Source: a virus. From it: a stretch of DNA of 40,510 bases. The notes under the pieces are model-generated. The model ran no database searches. It saw only the letters and a list, made by a program, of their open reading frames with translations, and was not told the origin of the DNA. This document shows positions 15,273 to 23,404 of the stretch, piece after piece. Position 1 is the first letter of the stretch. Every line of letters begins with the position of its first letter. Location of the stretch: IMG/VR virus record IMGVR_UViG_3300040809_000936, positions 1 through 40,510 of that record; one strand, written 5' to 3'. Position numbers and translations under genes: made by a program.

Positions 15273-16844
15273 ATGGGTAGAAATGACGTTATAAAATTCA
15301 AAAGAGGTACAGCAGCAGATTGGACTTCTTTAAATCTCGTATTAAGAGTAGGTGAGCCAGGATTTGAAACCGATACTGGTAAATTAAAAATTGGTGACGG
15401 AACTACTGCATGGAATAGCTTAGTCTATTTAACAGATGTAGAAGGAGCCCCTGTTACAATAGAGAATGTAGACGATAGAGTTAGTGAGTTATTAGCAGCT
15501 GGTCCTTTTATTGGTCTAGAATATGATGACGATGGTGGTATATTGACTATTAGTGGTACTGGAATTGGACCAAGCGGACACAATCATGTTCTCAATGATA
15601 TTGTAGATTTTGATGGTTCCTTAACTACTAGTCTTGTAGGAAAATCTGGTATTGGAATAACATACGATTCAGTAAATGATGAATTAGTTGTTGTTTATAC
15701 AGGAGTAACTGGAGGTCCGACAGAACTAGATCAATTAACAGACGTCAGTATTAATCTTCCTCAGGTTGGTCAGGTTTTAAAATATGACGGTAATGATTGG
15801 ATAAATGGTACTGATAATTCTGGTGGGTCAATCAGTAGTCCTGTTGTTATTGATAGCATAACTATTGAAGATAATGTTGTAAGAAACAATAATACTGTAA
15901 CGTCAGAAAAAGATTTAGTATTAAAACCATACACAGGTGGTTCTTTAGTTACGACAAATAATGCTTTTACAAATCCTTTTACCGTTCCTTCTGGCACAAG
16001 AGGATGGTATGCAATAGATTTACAACAATTTAGAACGGAAGTTCATCAAATAGCAGCAGGAAATTATAGTTGCATACCAGGAGGATCAAATAACACTGCC
16101 AGTGGAGATCATTCTTATTGTATGGGTGCTGGCAATACTGTTTTTTCAGATCATGGTGGTATTCTAGCAGGCTTGAATAATACAATACAAATAAACTCAG
16201 ATAATTCTGTTATTTGTGGAGGAACAGTAAACATCATACAAAGCGGATCGACAGAAGGAGTCATAGTTGGTGGTCGAAACAATGTTTTGGCTAGTGGGTC
16301 TTTGGATAGTTGTATAATCAATGGAGATTATCATAAAGTAGATGCGAATTATTCGACTATTGTAGGTGGTCGTTATGGTTTAGCAACAATGTATGGTGAA
16401 ATAGCACATGCTACGCAACCACAAGCCGCTCAAAATCGTGGAGGCATTCAACATAGCGTGGTACTTGCTTCTTCTAGACAAAGCTCTGGATCAAAAGAAG
16501 AATTATTTTTAGACGGATCATCTAACAGTGAGAGAATCACTATTCCATTAGATACCTCTTGGCATTTTGATATCAATATTACAGCAAAAGGATACGGCAC
16601 TTCTGATGCTGGTTGGTGGAAATTTACTGGAGGTATTGTTAATACTGGAGGAACTGTGACTCAAATAGGTACTGTCACACAGTTAGGATATGGTATTAAT
16701 GGTACAAATTTTACACAAAATGATATTACTATTAGTGCTGATAATACTAACAAATCTTTAAAAATAGAAGCTACAGACCCAGGTGGCTTTGCTACATATT
16801 ATTCTGCAACTGTAAATATTACGCAATGTAAGCTTAGTACATAG
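15273..16844 (+). CDS. Trimeric tail fibre / receptor-binding protein
   Basis: This 523-residue protein begins with the tail-fibre N-terminal motif KFKRGTAADWTSLN, then LRVGEPGFETDTGKLKIGDG (25-44), as in Mtd_N or hyaluronidase-type phage fibres, where it attaches to the baseplate. The middle (about 250-380) has repeated short strands (GGSNNTASGDHSYCMGAGN, VGGRNNVLASGS) like YadA head repeats, which form trimeric beta-rolls. The last 120 residues, rich in aromatic and Thr residues (SDAGWWKFTG), form a candidate tip. It directly follows the subtilase gene. Its role is host recognition. Confidence 0.85.
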   Translation: MGRNDVIKFKRGTAADWTSLNLVLRVGEPGFETDTGKLKIGDGTTAWNSLVYLTDVEGAPVTIENVDDRVSELLAAGPFIGLEYDDDGGILTISGTGIGPSGHNHVLNDIVDFDGSLTTSLVGKSGIGITYDSVNDELVVVYTGVTGGPTELDQLTDVSINLPQVGQVLKYDGNDWINGTDNSGGSISSPVVIDSITIEDNVVRNNNTVTSEKDLVLKPYTGGSLVTTNNAFTNPFTVPSGTRGWYAIDLQQFRTEVHQIAAGNYSCIPGGSNNTASGDHSYCMGAGNTVFSDHGGILAGLNNTIQINSDNSVICGGTVNIIQSGSTEGVIVGGRNNVLASGSLDSCIINGDYHKVDANYSTIVGGRYGLATMYGEIAHATQPQAAQNRGGIQHSVVLASSRQSSGSKEELFLDGSSNSERITIPLDTSWHFDINITAKGYGTSDAGWWKFTGGIVNTGGTVTQIGTVTQLGYGINGTNFTQNDITISADNTNKSLKIEATDPGGFATYYSATVNITQCKLST

Positions 16845-16899
16845 TTGGTGTATTAGATTTTAGACAGAAAACATAAAATTAAACCCAGAGAGAGATATT

Positions 16900-17112
16900 A
16901 TGGCTGTAGAGATTAGACTTATGAGAAGTGGGCAACCTATTGTACACGGAAGTTGTGTAGTTAGTTGTACTCCAGTTGGTGAGTATTCTACATTAAAAAC
17001 TAATGTTGTTAATACTCCTACCATTGCTGAGATACAAGAAAAATATGATGATAGATTTGATAACCCAGGTTATTATTATGGTGGCGGGGCAGACGGTGGA
17101 AGCATACAGTAG
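16900..17112 (+). CDS. Small hypothetical protein, Gly/Tyr-rich tail
   Basis: This 70-residue protein has three parts: a beta-rich start with two cysteines (GSCVVSCTPVG), a short helical stretch (IAEIQEKYDDRF) and a Gly/Tyr-rich end (GYYYGGGADGG). No family is recognised. It follows the tail fibre gene after a 55-bp gap containing TTGGTGTAT (16845-16853), the same 9-mer seen before 11718. It may be a small virion or fibre accessory protein. Confidence 0.55.
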   Translation: MAVEIRLMRSGQPIVHGSCVVSCTPVGEYSTLKTNVVNTPTIAEIQEKYDDRFDNPGYYYGGGADGGSIQ

Positions 17113-17120
17113 AGACTTAA

Positions 17121-17597
17121 ATGAAACCTAACTATAAAACGAGTGAATTTTGGTTTACTCTTGTAAGCTTTATTATTAGTGGTATGTTTTTATTAGGTGT
17201 TATTACAGATAATGATTATAAAGATGAATTAATTGATACGATAACACACGCTGTTGAGAGTTGCATATTATTAAGTGGACAAGCTATTATTTTGTTCAGA
17301 TATATTAATAGCAGAAAAGAACAGAGAATAGAAAATGAAAAAACTAAGAGAAAACAAATAGATCATTTAGAACAAGAACTAGAAGAATATGTAGACATCG
17401 AAAATCAAATAATTAATATTAACACAGCAAATGTTGGACAACTCATTAAACTCCCACATATAGGACCAGCAACAGCAAAAAAAATTATTGATTACAGGAA
17501 TAAAAACGGTAAATTTCTACATACAAAAGAACTGATTAGAATTAATGGAGTAGGTCAATCAACGTATAAGGATATTGAACAGTACATAACTTTATGA
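17121..17597 (+). CDS. Fusion of two-helix holin-like membrane domain and ComEA-type HhH domain
   Basis: In this 158-residue protein, residues 9-30 (EFWFTLVSFIISGMFLLGVI) and 45-62 (VESCILLSGQAIILFRYI) are membrane helices. The N-terminal KTSEFWFTLVS is typical of small phage holin-like proteins. Residues 63-95 form a charged, probably coiled helix. Residues 100-157 are a tandem helix-hairpin-helix of the ComEA kind, with NINTANVGQLIKLPHIGPAT then KIIDYRNKNGKF and IRINGVGQSTYKDI. In ComEA this domain binds double-stranded DNA at the membrane during transformation. The fusion could tether DNA to the membrane, control lysis or take part in DNA entry. The domain calls are firm and the function is open. 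Confidence 0.8.
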   Translation: MKPNYKTSEFWFTLVSFIISGMFLLGVITDNDYKDELIDTITHAVESCILLSGQAIILFRYINSRKEQRIENEKTKRKQIDHLEQELEEYVDIENQIININTANVGQLIKLPHIGPATAKKIIDYRNKNGKFLHTKELIRINGVGQSTYKDIEQYITL

Positions 17598-17607
17598 GAT
17601 TTATATA

Positions 17608-18009
17608 ATGGACACTAAAAATAGTGAAGAATTAATAACAAAAGAATTTGAAACACTAAAGTTAAATACTCAAAAACTGTTGCCGGAAATCAAAAAAATA
17701 GCCATTGATGAAGCATGGAAGTTGCTTCAGATTACTCTTGCGTCTATTATACAAATAATAGAAAACATCGGAAATGACTTAAGTGGACCAGAAAAAAAGA
17801 AACTAGCCTTAAGTTTAATCAGCAATTTTTATGATACTACTTTTGATATTATCGACGTACCATATGTTCCAAATATTTTGGAGTCTTATGTTCATAAATA
17901 TGTCAAAAGATTTCTTATGATATTAGTGAGTTCTAGTATAGATAGTATGGTTACTATATTTAGAAGCACAGGGGTTTTTCTTAAAAAAACAATAGAGGTT
18001 ACAAAATGA
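17608..18009 (+). CDS. Helical hypothetical protein, possibly membrane-associated
   Basis: This 133-residue, almost wholly helical protein has long amphipathic stretches (WKLLQITLASIIQIIENIGN; FLMILVSSSIDSMVTIF). The C-terminal helix (about 104-121) is hydrophobic enough to lie on or in a membrane. No family is recognised. It sits in a run of short membrane protein genes between the HhH fusion and the papain-like protease, and overlaps the next gene by 4 bp. Confidence 0.55.
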   Translation: MDTKNSEELITKEFETLKLNTQKLLPEIKKIAIDEAWKLLQITLASIIQIIENIGNDLSGPEKKKLALSLISNFYDTTFDIIDVPYVPNILESYVHKYVKRFLMILVSSSIDSMVTIFRSTGVFLKKTIEVTK

Positions 18010-18392
18010 ATTATACACAAAGTTTCGAGGAATTTTCTGCATCTTTAGGACCAACAGATTTAGCTTTATATGCAGGAGCAGGAATCATATTATATGTTTT
18101 ATTTAAAGATAAACTAAGTCCTGTACAGAAGATGATAGTTGATACATTTAACGACTTAAAGAAATCAGTAAACCGTTCTGAAAATGTAGTAACAGTAAAA
18201 GTTCCAATGCCAGATTTACCAAAAGTATCTTCTAAAAAACAAGATGTTTTTTTTGAATTAGTAGCTTCATGGAAACAGACAAGAGACCTTTCTGTTAAAT
18301 CTAACTGTAATAAAGCTACTGAATTATTAGATGAAACATTTCAATATTTATCACCAAATGTTTGTGATGGAAAAGAAGGAGACGTTCAATGA
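18006..18392 (+). CDS. Single-pass membrane protein
   Basis: This 128-residue protein has one hydrophobic helix at about 18-34 (LALYAGAGIILYVLF). A soluble part then holds a Pro/Val segment (VKVPMPDLPKVS) and a helical region with two cysteines (C100 and C119). It is coupled to its neighbours by 4-bp overlaps. The layout suits a small envelope protein acting with the genes around it; no family is recognised. Confidence 0.55.
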   Translation: MNYTQSFEEFSASLGPTDLALYAGAGIILYVLFKDKLSPVQKMIVDTFNDLKKSVNRSENVVTVKVPMPDLPKVSSKKQDVFFELVASWKQTRDLSVKSNCNKATELLDETFQYLSPNVCDGKEGDVQ

Positions 18393-18889
18393 GCAATAAC
18401 AAGAAAATTGTCCTAGCACTAGGTGCTGTATTAATTTTGGTGGGTTTGTTTAAACCAAATTTGGGTAGTCTCTTACCAAAACCTTCTCCAGTTTCACCAA
18501 CACCTTCGGTAGAAATTTTAGAACCAAACGACCCAACTCTTAAAGAAGATGCTTTAAAAGTTGCAGAAATCATATCTTCTGGAACAGATAAGAAGGTTGA
18601 TGGAGTTGCTTTATCAGAACTATATACCGACATTGCTCTGTTAATTAGTTTAGACGAAGACAACACGGTAGTAAAAACAACTAGTGAAATAAGAGAAGTT
18701 AATAGTGTAGCCGGTAGTCTTATGAACCTAAAATTAAAAGGTAAATATCCAGGCTTAACAGAGGCAGCGGAAACATTAGTTTCTAATGTATTAGGTAAAG
18801 ATATTTCATCTCTTAATCAAGAAAATAGAAAGAAGGCAGTTGATGCTTTCAATGCCTTGGCATGGGGTTGTTATGAAGGGTCTAAGTAG
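18389..18889 (+). CDS. N-terminally anchored membrane protein
   Basis: This 166-residue protein has a hydrophobic N-terminal helix at about 5-21 (KIVLALGAVLILVGLF), then a Pro-rich spacer (PKPSPVSPTPS) and a helical domain of about 120 residues. The order suggests an inner-membrane anchor with an exported domain. AAGGAG precedes the ATG. No family is recognised. The following HNH gene starts inside its final 17 bp. Confidence 0.55.
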   Translation: MSNNKKIVLALGAVLILVGLFKPNLGSLLPKPSPVSPTPSVEILEPNDPTLKEDALKVAEIISSGTDKKVDGVALSELYTDIALLISLDEDNTVVKTTSEIREVNSVAGSLMNLKLKGKYPGLTEAAETLVSNVLGKDISSLNQENRKKAVDAFNALAWGCYEGSK

Positions 18890-19376
18890 TACTCGCATTT
18901 GTTATAAATGTAAAAAACAAAAAGAATTCAATGAGTTTAACAAAGATAAAAGTAAAGTTCTTGGTATAGAATATATTTGTAGAGAATGTAAACGACAAAG
19001 AGACAAAGACTGGTATAAACGAAGACCTCATGTTCGTTTAAATTACCATAACAAGAAATATAAAGAAGACCCATTGTATAGGCTTCAATGTATTGTAAGA
19101 AACAATGTAACAAGATATTTAAAAAATGGTAAAAATAAAAAAACAGAACAAATTATTGGATGCACATGGTTAGAATTCCAAGACCATATAGAAAAACAAT
19201 TTACAGAAGGAATGACTTGGGATAATCAAGGTAGTTGGCATCTTGATCATATAATACCACTAGCATCTGCGAACACAGAAGAAGAAATATATAAGTTGAA
19301 TCATTATACAAATTTTCAACCTCTTTGGGCTGAAGACAATTACAAAAAAGGTAGTAAAATATTATGGCAAGATTAA
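18873..19376 (+). CDS. HNH endonuclease with zinc fingers
   Basis: The protein has 167 residues from the ATG at 18873; a longer TTG start at 18840 would overlap the previous gene by 50 bp and is less likely. The N-terminus has C10-x2-C13 and a second CRECK pair, a zinc ribbon. The catalytic part reads HLDHIIPLASA, then LNHYTNFQPLWAEDN and a basic KKGSK end. This type is usual for phage HNH homing endonucleases. It interrupts a run of membrane genes, which fits later insertion of a mobile nuclease. Confidence 0.85.
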   Translation: MKGLSSTRICYKCKKQKEFNEFNKDKSKVLGIEYICRECKRQRDKDWYKRRPHVRLNYHNKKYKEDPLYRLQCIVRNNVTRYLKNGKNKKTEQIIGCTWLEFQDHIEKQFTEGMTWDNQGSWHLDHIIPLASANTEEEIYKLNHYTNFQPLWAEDNYKKGSKILWQD

Positions 19377-20293
19377 CATCAGAACAATTGTATGAAGATT
19401 ATAGAAAAGGATTAATGGGAACATTATGGGAAGAACATGTTTTCCAAGAATTAATTGATGTTTCTAAATATCCGTATTTTGCAGACGCTTCTAGTAAAAT
19501 ACAAGATAGTGGCAAAGGAAAATTATCCTTACCATTTAAAAGTGTCTTGAACTTTGACAAACAAGCATATTCCGAACGACAAACTACAGGAGATTGTGTA
19601 AGTCACTCAACTCGTAACGCTGTAGATTTAAGTCGTGCTGTAGAGATTGACATAAAAGGAGACAGAGAAGGTTGGCATGCCCGTGGTGCTACTGAAGCAA
19701 TATATGGTTGTCGTGGTCATAGCGGCCAAGGAATGAGTTGTTCTAGAGCAGCAACATTTGTTAGTAAAACTGGGGGAATTCTATTAAGAAAAAATTATCC
19801 AGGTTTAGTTGATTTAAGTAAGTATAAGAGTAGTATTGGCACAAATTGGGGAAGTCGTGGTGTCCCTTATAATGTAGTTGACGAAGCCAATGACCATCAA
19901 GTAAAAACTGTTTCACTTGTTACCAGCGTAGAAGAAGCGAGGGATGCTATAGCCAATGGGTATGGTTTAAGTGTATGTTCTGGTTATGGGTTCAGTCGTA
20001 CTAGAGACAGTAAGGGTATTTCTCGTAGAAGTGGTTCATGGGCACATGCGATGGCATGGATAGCTTGTGATGATACTCATAAGAGATTCAAAGAAACATT
20101 ATTTCTAGTCCAAAATAGTTGGGGTAAATGGAATAGTGGGCCGAAAGTTCACGACCAACCAGACGGAAGTTTTTGGATTAGAGAAAAAGATGCAGCAGGG
20201 ATGTTAAGCGGTAGAGGTTCTTATGCTTTTAGTAATGTAAACGGATTTCCTCCTCAAAAGCTACCAGATTATGGGTTTGTAGATTATCTATAA
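19364..20293 (+). CDS. Papain-like cysteine protease (C1 family)
   Basis: This 309-residue protein carries the papain catalytic set: Q73 and C78 in RQTTGDCVSHSTRN, H228 in GSWAHAMAWIA and N251 in FLVQNSWGKW. There is no recognisable signal peptide or prodomain, and the first 60 residues are probably an adaptor. C1 proteases cut proteins; some papain-fold relatives in phages cut peptidoglycan cross-links. It sits among small membrane proteins in a segment with no ordinary endolysin, so a lysis or envelope-opening role is a fair inference. A virion protease is the alternative. Confidence 0.85.
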   Translation: MARLTSEQLYEDYRKGLMGTLWEEHVFQELIDVSKYPYFADASSKIQDSGKGKLSLPFKSVLNFDKQAYSERQTTGDCVSHSTRNAVDLSRAVEIDIKGDREGWHARGATEAIYGCRGHSGQGMSCSRAATFVSKTGGILLRKNYPGLVDLSKYKSSIGTNWGSRGVPYNVVDEANDHQVKTVSLVTSVEEARDAIANGYGLSVCSGYGFSRTRDSKGISRRSGSWAHAMAWIACDDTHKRFKETLFLVQNSWGKWNSGPKVHDQPDGSFWIREKDAAGMLSGRGSYAFSNVNGFPPQKLPDYGFVDYL

Positions 20294-20307
20294 AAGGAAA
20301 TCATAAC

Positions 20308-20478
20308 ATGAAATTTTTAGATAAAATAGCATTAAACAGACTAATTAAAACATTGCTGGACTTTCTGCTAAAAATATTAGAAATGTTTAACCCAAACAAA
20401 GATAAAGATCCGGAAGTTAAACCAGACAGAAAACCTATTTTACCGTGGAGAAGGAAAAAAAATGAAAAACCTGATTAG
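20308..20478 (+). CDS. Small basic amphipathic protein
   Basis: This 56-residue ORF opens with an AAGGAAA site at 20294-20300 and ATG at 20308. The first 28 residues form an amphipathic Leu/Ile/Lys helix (FLDKIALNRLIKTLLDFLLK). The rest is a Pro- and Lys-rich basic tail (PEVKPDRKPILPWRRKK). It could bind a membrane surface. It overlaps the following gene by 17 bp. Spacing, ribosome site and lack of another gene in this gap support it as real. Confidence 0.6.
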   Translation: MKFLDKIALNRLIKTLLDFLLKILEMFNPNKDKDPEVKPDRKPILPWRRKKNEKPD

Positions 20479-20782
20479 TATTCTGATTTTGACTGTAATG
20501 ACTGGTGTAGTCGTTGGTGAACTACAACCTTCTTCTACAAGCTCTGTAAGCCTTATAGGAGGGGTAATTAAAGCTAGAAGGGTTGCGGATCAAGATTCTA
20601 AATACCCTCGCAAAGACTGCCCTGTTTGCGAAGGTAAAGGATGGTATATAAGCGGAGACGGTATTGAAAAAGTTGATTGTGGATATTGCGAAGAGACAAA
20701 GGAAGAACCAACAGAACATCAAGTAGATGAACCAGAACTAGTACCTGTAATCGCTCCGCCAAAAGAATTTATACTGAGGTAA
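20462..20782 (+). CDS. Secreted small protein with DnaJ-type zinc motif
   Basis: This 106-residue protein has an N-terminal signal peptide (MKNLISILILTVMTGVVVGE) with likely cleavage near residues 19-22. CPVCEGKGWYISGDG and a later CGYCE form a CxxCxGxG plus CxxC pair, as in one half of the DnaJ zinc-finger repeat. An acidic Pro-rich tail follows. It should be exported. A single half-zinc module outside a chaperone may be a protein-protein contact. It belongs to the envelope gene group. Confidence 0.65.
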   Translation: MKNLISILILTVMTGVVVGELQPSSTSSVSLIGGVIKARRVADQDSKYPRKDCPVCEGKGWYISGDGIEKVDCGYCEETKEEPTEHQVDEPELVPVIAPPKEFILR

Positions 20783-20785
20783 AAA

Positions 20786-21190
20786 ATGCCAACAAATATA
20801 ATTACAGAATTATCAAAAAAAATTCTAAACGATACTGAACAGCAAGTATATGATAAAAACAGAATAGCAGCAGGAATAGATCCATTAACAATTATTATTG
20901 TAATTGGTGTTGTTGTAAATATTATTAGAGTAATACAAGAATGTAATAAAGAAAAAACTAGCACATTAACTAGTCAAGACAAAGCTAAATTATTAAGCAC
21001 AGATGTTAGATTTAGATCATTAAATCATAGTTTTTTGACAAGGTGGAGAGTCAGATCTATTATAAAGAAAAACTTGAATAAAGACCAGTATAAATTTTAT
21101 GGAGAAGCACTCTTAAAATCGTTATTAAAAGTGGGCAAAGAGATCAAGGACGAAGAAATGAAAAACCTTCTGGAGTACGACAATGTTTAA
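20786..21190 (+). CDS. Single-pass membrane protein
   Basis: This 134-residue protein has a soluble N-terminal 30 residues and a strong membrane helix at about 34-50 (LTIIIVIGVVVNIIRVI). A basic helical C-terminal half follows (RSLNHSFLTRWRVRSIIKK). GAGGT at 20776-20780 precedes the ATG. No family is recognised. It overlaps the GlsB-like gene by 8 bp and probably acts with it in the membrane. Confidence 0.55.
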   Translation: MPTNIITELSKKILNDTEQQVYDKNRIAAGIDPLTIIIVIGVVVNIIRVIQECNKEKTSTLTSQDKAKLLSTDVRFRSLNHSFLTRWRVRSIIKKNLNKDQYKFYGEALLKSLLKVGKEIKDEEMKNLLEYDNV

Positions 21191-21431
21191 TATATTAATA
21201 TGGTGTGTCTATGGAATTTTTGTAGGAAGTATTGCTAAGAGTATTGTTCCTGGAGAAGAAAACTTTGGTTTTGTTAAAACAGTAACATTAGGAGTAGCTG
21301 GTTCCTATATGGGTGGAGCAATAATGTATTTACTTGGACAATATGATGCAGTTTCACCGGCAGGATTATTTATGGGCGTTTTAGGATCTTGTATCAGTTT
21401 AGTACTATACAATAAACTTACTACAAAATAA
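21183..21431 (+). CDS. GlsB/YeaQ/YmgE-like (transglycosylase-associated) membrane protein
   Basis: This 82-residue protein is almost entirely hydrophobic. Three helices lie at about 4-17, 31-51 and 58-78, with the family glycine pattern: GIFVGSIAKSIVPGEENFGF, VTLGVAGSYMGGAI, GVLGSCISLVLYNKL. This matches the small Transgly_assoc family, whose members are host stress-linked membrane proteins; phages carry them occasionally. Holin-like action is possible but unproven. It closes the membrane protein run. Confidence 0.7.
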   Translation: MFNILIWCVYGIFVGSIAKSIVPGEENFGFVKTVTLGVAGSYMGGAIMYLLGQYDAVSPAGLFMGVLGSCISLVLYNKLTTK

Positions 21432-21449
21432 GGATAGAAAAAATTAAGG

Positions 21450-22343
21450 ATGAGTAGACCGATAGTATTATATAGTTACAATAGACCTAATTATTTTAAA
21501 CAAGTAATAGAATCATTAAAGTCACAAGTAGGTGACAGTGAAATATTTCTTTTTCAAGATGGTCCAAAAAATAGTAATGATAAAAAACTTACAGACGAAT
21601 CTGTAAACATTTTCAAAAATGCCTTTGCTAACGGAAATCTTTTTTATAGCGATAAAAATCTCGGCGTTGCTTTCAATCAAAAAAGAGCAAGAGATTTTAT
21701 ATTCGATAGAGCCGAGTCTGCCATATTTATAGAAGATGATATTGTACTTAATGATTATTACATTAAACTTTTAAATGGTTTGATGGATATTTTTTCAGAT
21801 GATGATCAAATTGGAATGGTAAGTTGTTTTGGCGAGCCCCACAGACATGAAGATGTTTTCCAATATTTTGAATATTTAATTCCAGATAATGATTGGAACC
21901 AACAGCAAGAAAACAATAAAAATCATTTTATGCAGATGGAACATCTGTGGGCTTATGGATTTTATCGTGAATCATATAATAAAATACGCGATGAAATAGA
22001 AAATTACTATGCAATTTTACCTGCAGATTACGCTTATAGATCTCCACAAAAAATATTATCATACGCTGTTTCTCTTGGATTAGACCCAAGAAAGGTTGTA
22101 ACTAGTCAAGATAGTATACTATCAGGTATTTTAATACTGAATAATATATACAAAATAAGTACATTTACAATGAACGCTAGATATATTGGTGAGATTGGGG
22201 TGCATTCAAACCCACAACATTTTGCAGAAAACTGGTCCCATGTTGTTCCCTATAACAAAGTATGCGACACATTTCTATGGAACAATCAAGTTAAACAAAG
22301 ACTTATAAATATGTGTCGTCATAAGTTTATACCCAGTTGTTAA
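21450..22343 (+). CDS. Glycosyltransferase, GT-A type (GNT-I-like)
   Basis: This 297-residue protein begins IVLYSYNRPNYFKQVIESLK and continues with IFLFQDGPK, SDKNLGVAFNQKRA and AIFIEDDIVL, with E95-D96-D97 as the metal-binding acidic motif. The pattern is close to GNT-I/GT13-type and other family 2-like transferases. It is soluble. It starts a block of glycan genes after a short gap and is followed directly by a GT-B enzyme. Its acceptor is unknown. Confidence 0.8.
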   Translation: MSRPIVLYSYNRPNYFKQVIESLKSQVGDSEIFLFQDGPKNSNDKKLTDESVNIFKNAFANGNLFYSDKNLGVAFNQKRARDFIFDRAESAIFIEDDIVLNDYYIKLLNGLMDIFSDDDQIGMVSCFGEPHRHEDVFQYFEYLIPDNDWNQQQENNKNHFMQMEHLWAYGFYRESYNKIRDEIENYYAILPADYAYRSPQKILSYAVSLGLDPRKVVTSQDSILSGILILNNIYKISTFTMNARYIGEIGVHSNPQHFAENWSHVVPYNKVCDTFLWNNQVKQRLINMCRHKFIPSC

Positions 22344-22344
22344 T

Positions 22345-23223
22345 ATGAAAAAAATAATAAACTACACTCCATCCACATATGAAAATGGATCTTTTGGCGG
22401 ATTAGCTAGATTCGATTACGAATTAAAGAAGGCTTTTCCGGATCTTATATCATTGCTTAGATCTCCAATAAATTGGAATGAGTTTAATCCAGAAGAATGT
22501 ATTGTAATATCAGATCAATCTTATATTTTTGAAGTACCATTAGAATTTAAAGTAATCGCTGTTCATCATGGCATGGCTGCAATTCATAAACAGAGAAATC
22601 CAAATTGGTCTGGAGATTTGTTTGTTCATCAACAGTCTAGGATGAGTGAACGCCCTAATACTTGGTTTGTTGGCATATCCAAGTTCACACAAGATGCCGC
22701 TAAAGAATTACATGGCATTGAAGACCAAGCTGTTATTCTACATGGAGTTGATACTAAAAATGATTGTATACCATCAAAAGGATATTCTATTGTAGGAGAT
22801 TGGAGAAACGAGTCTAAAGGCAGATATATTGTAGAAAAATTAAAGAATCAGAATACCATGTTTACATTTAATCAACTATCATGTGGTCAATATGAAAAAA
22901 CATCTGGATATATAAATCATAATATATACCTTTGTCTTTCAGTATCTGAAGGAAATAGCTATGCCATGATGGATGCTATTGCCTGTGGCCTGCCAGTATT
23001 GTCAACAAATGTTGGGCTTTTTCATGGAGATTATGCAAGTATACTTGGAGAATCTATACCGTGGCAAGAAAGAGATAATATTGACTTGATATTGGACAAA
23101 CTTATGTATATGTATCATGGCTATGAGAGATATAATCCTAAGAAGTGGCTAAAAGATACAATACCCTTTGATTCATGGATATTACAGTGGCAAAAGCTAG
23201 TTAAGGAAATATCAAGTGTTTAG
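22345..23223 (+). CDS. Glycosyltransferase family 4-like (GT-B)
   Basis: This 292-residue protein shows the GT-B pattern: GSFGGLARFDYELKKAFP at the N-terminus, ILHGVDTKN at the hinge, and SVSEGNSYAMMDAIACGLPV as the sugar-nucleotide site (an E-x7-E-like motif with Asp in the second place). It is shorter than typical GT4 enzymes, mainly in the N domain. Its ATG is one base past the previous stop. It acts in the same glycan cassette as its neighbours. Confidence 0.8.
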   Translation: MKKIINYTPSTYENGSFGGLARFDYELKKAFPDLISLLRSPINWNEFNPEECIVISDQSYIFEVPLEFKVIAVHHGMAAIHKQRNPNWSGDLFVHQQSRMSERPNTWFVGISKFTQDAAKELHGIEDQAVILHGVDTKNDCIPSKGYSIVGDWRNESKGRYIVEKLKNQNTMFTFNQLSCGQYEKTSGYINHNIYLCLSVSEGNSYAMMDAIACGLPVLSTNVGLFHGDYASILGESIPWQERDNIDLILDKLMYMYHGYERYNPKKWLKDTIPFDSWILQWQKLVKEISSV

Positions 23224-23404
23224 AATAGACGATTACCCAACTGGCGTTAGACCTGTTGTAAAGGATAGGTTTAAAAAATTTAGTACAGTACTAATTGACA
23301 CATATATACCTCCATTCAATAGGTATAGCCAAAATCTTGTAGATGCAGTTGTAAGACTTGGAATTAAAAGAATAACAACAGGAGGGGTTAATAATGAATA
23401 TTAA
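23216..23404 (+). CDS. Short ORF resembling the start of a polysaccharide deacetylase (probable remnant)
   Basis: This 62-residue ORF starts with GTG at 23216, inside the previous gene. It reads FRIDDYPTGVRPV and later DTYIPPFNRYSQ. The opening resembles the N-terminal strand of polysaccharide deacetylase-like proteins, which are usually several times longer. Nothing after residue 62 continues it, so it is either a short remnant of a larger gene or a small protein of its own. It carries the ribosome site GGAGG (23381-23385) of the next gene. Confidence 0.4.
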   Translation: MFRIDDYPTGVRPVVKDRFKKFSTVLIDTYIPPFNRYSQNLVDAVVRLGIKRITTGGVNNEY

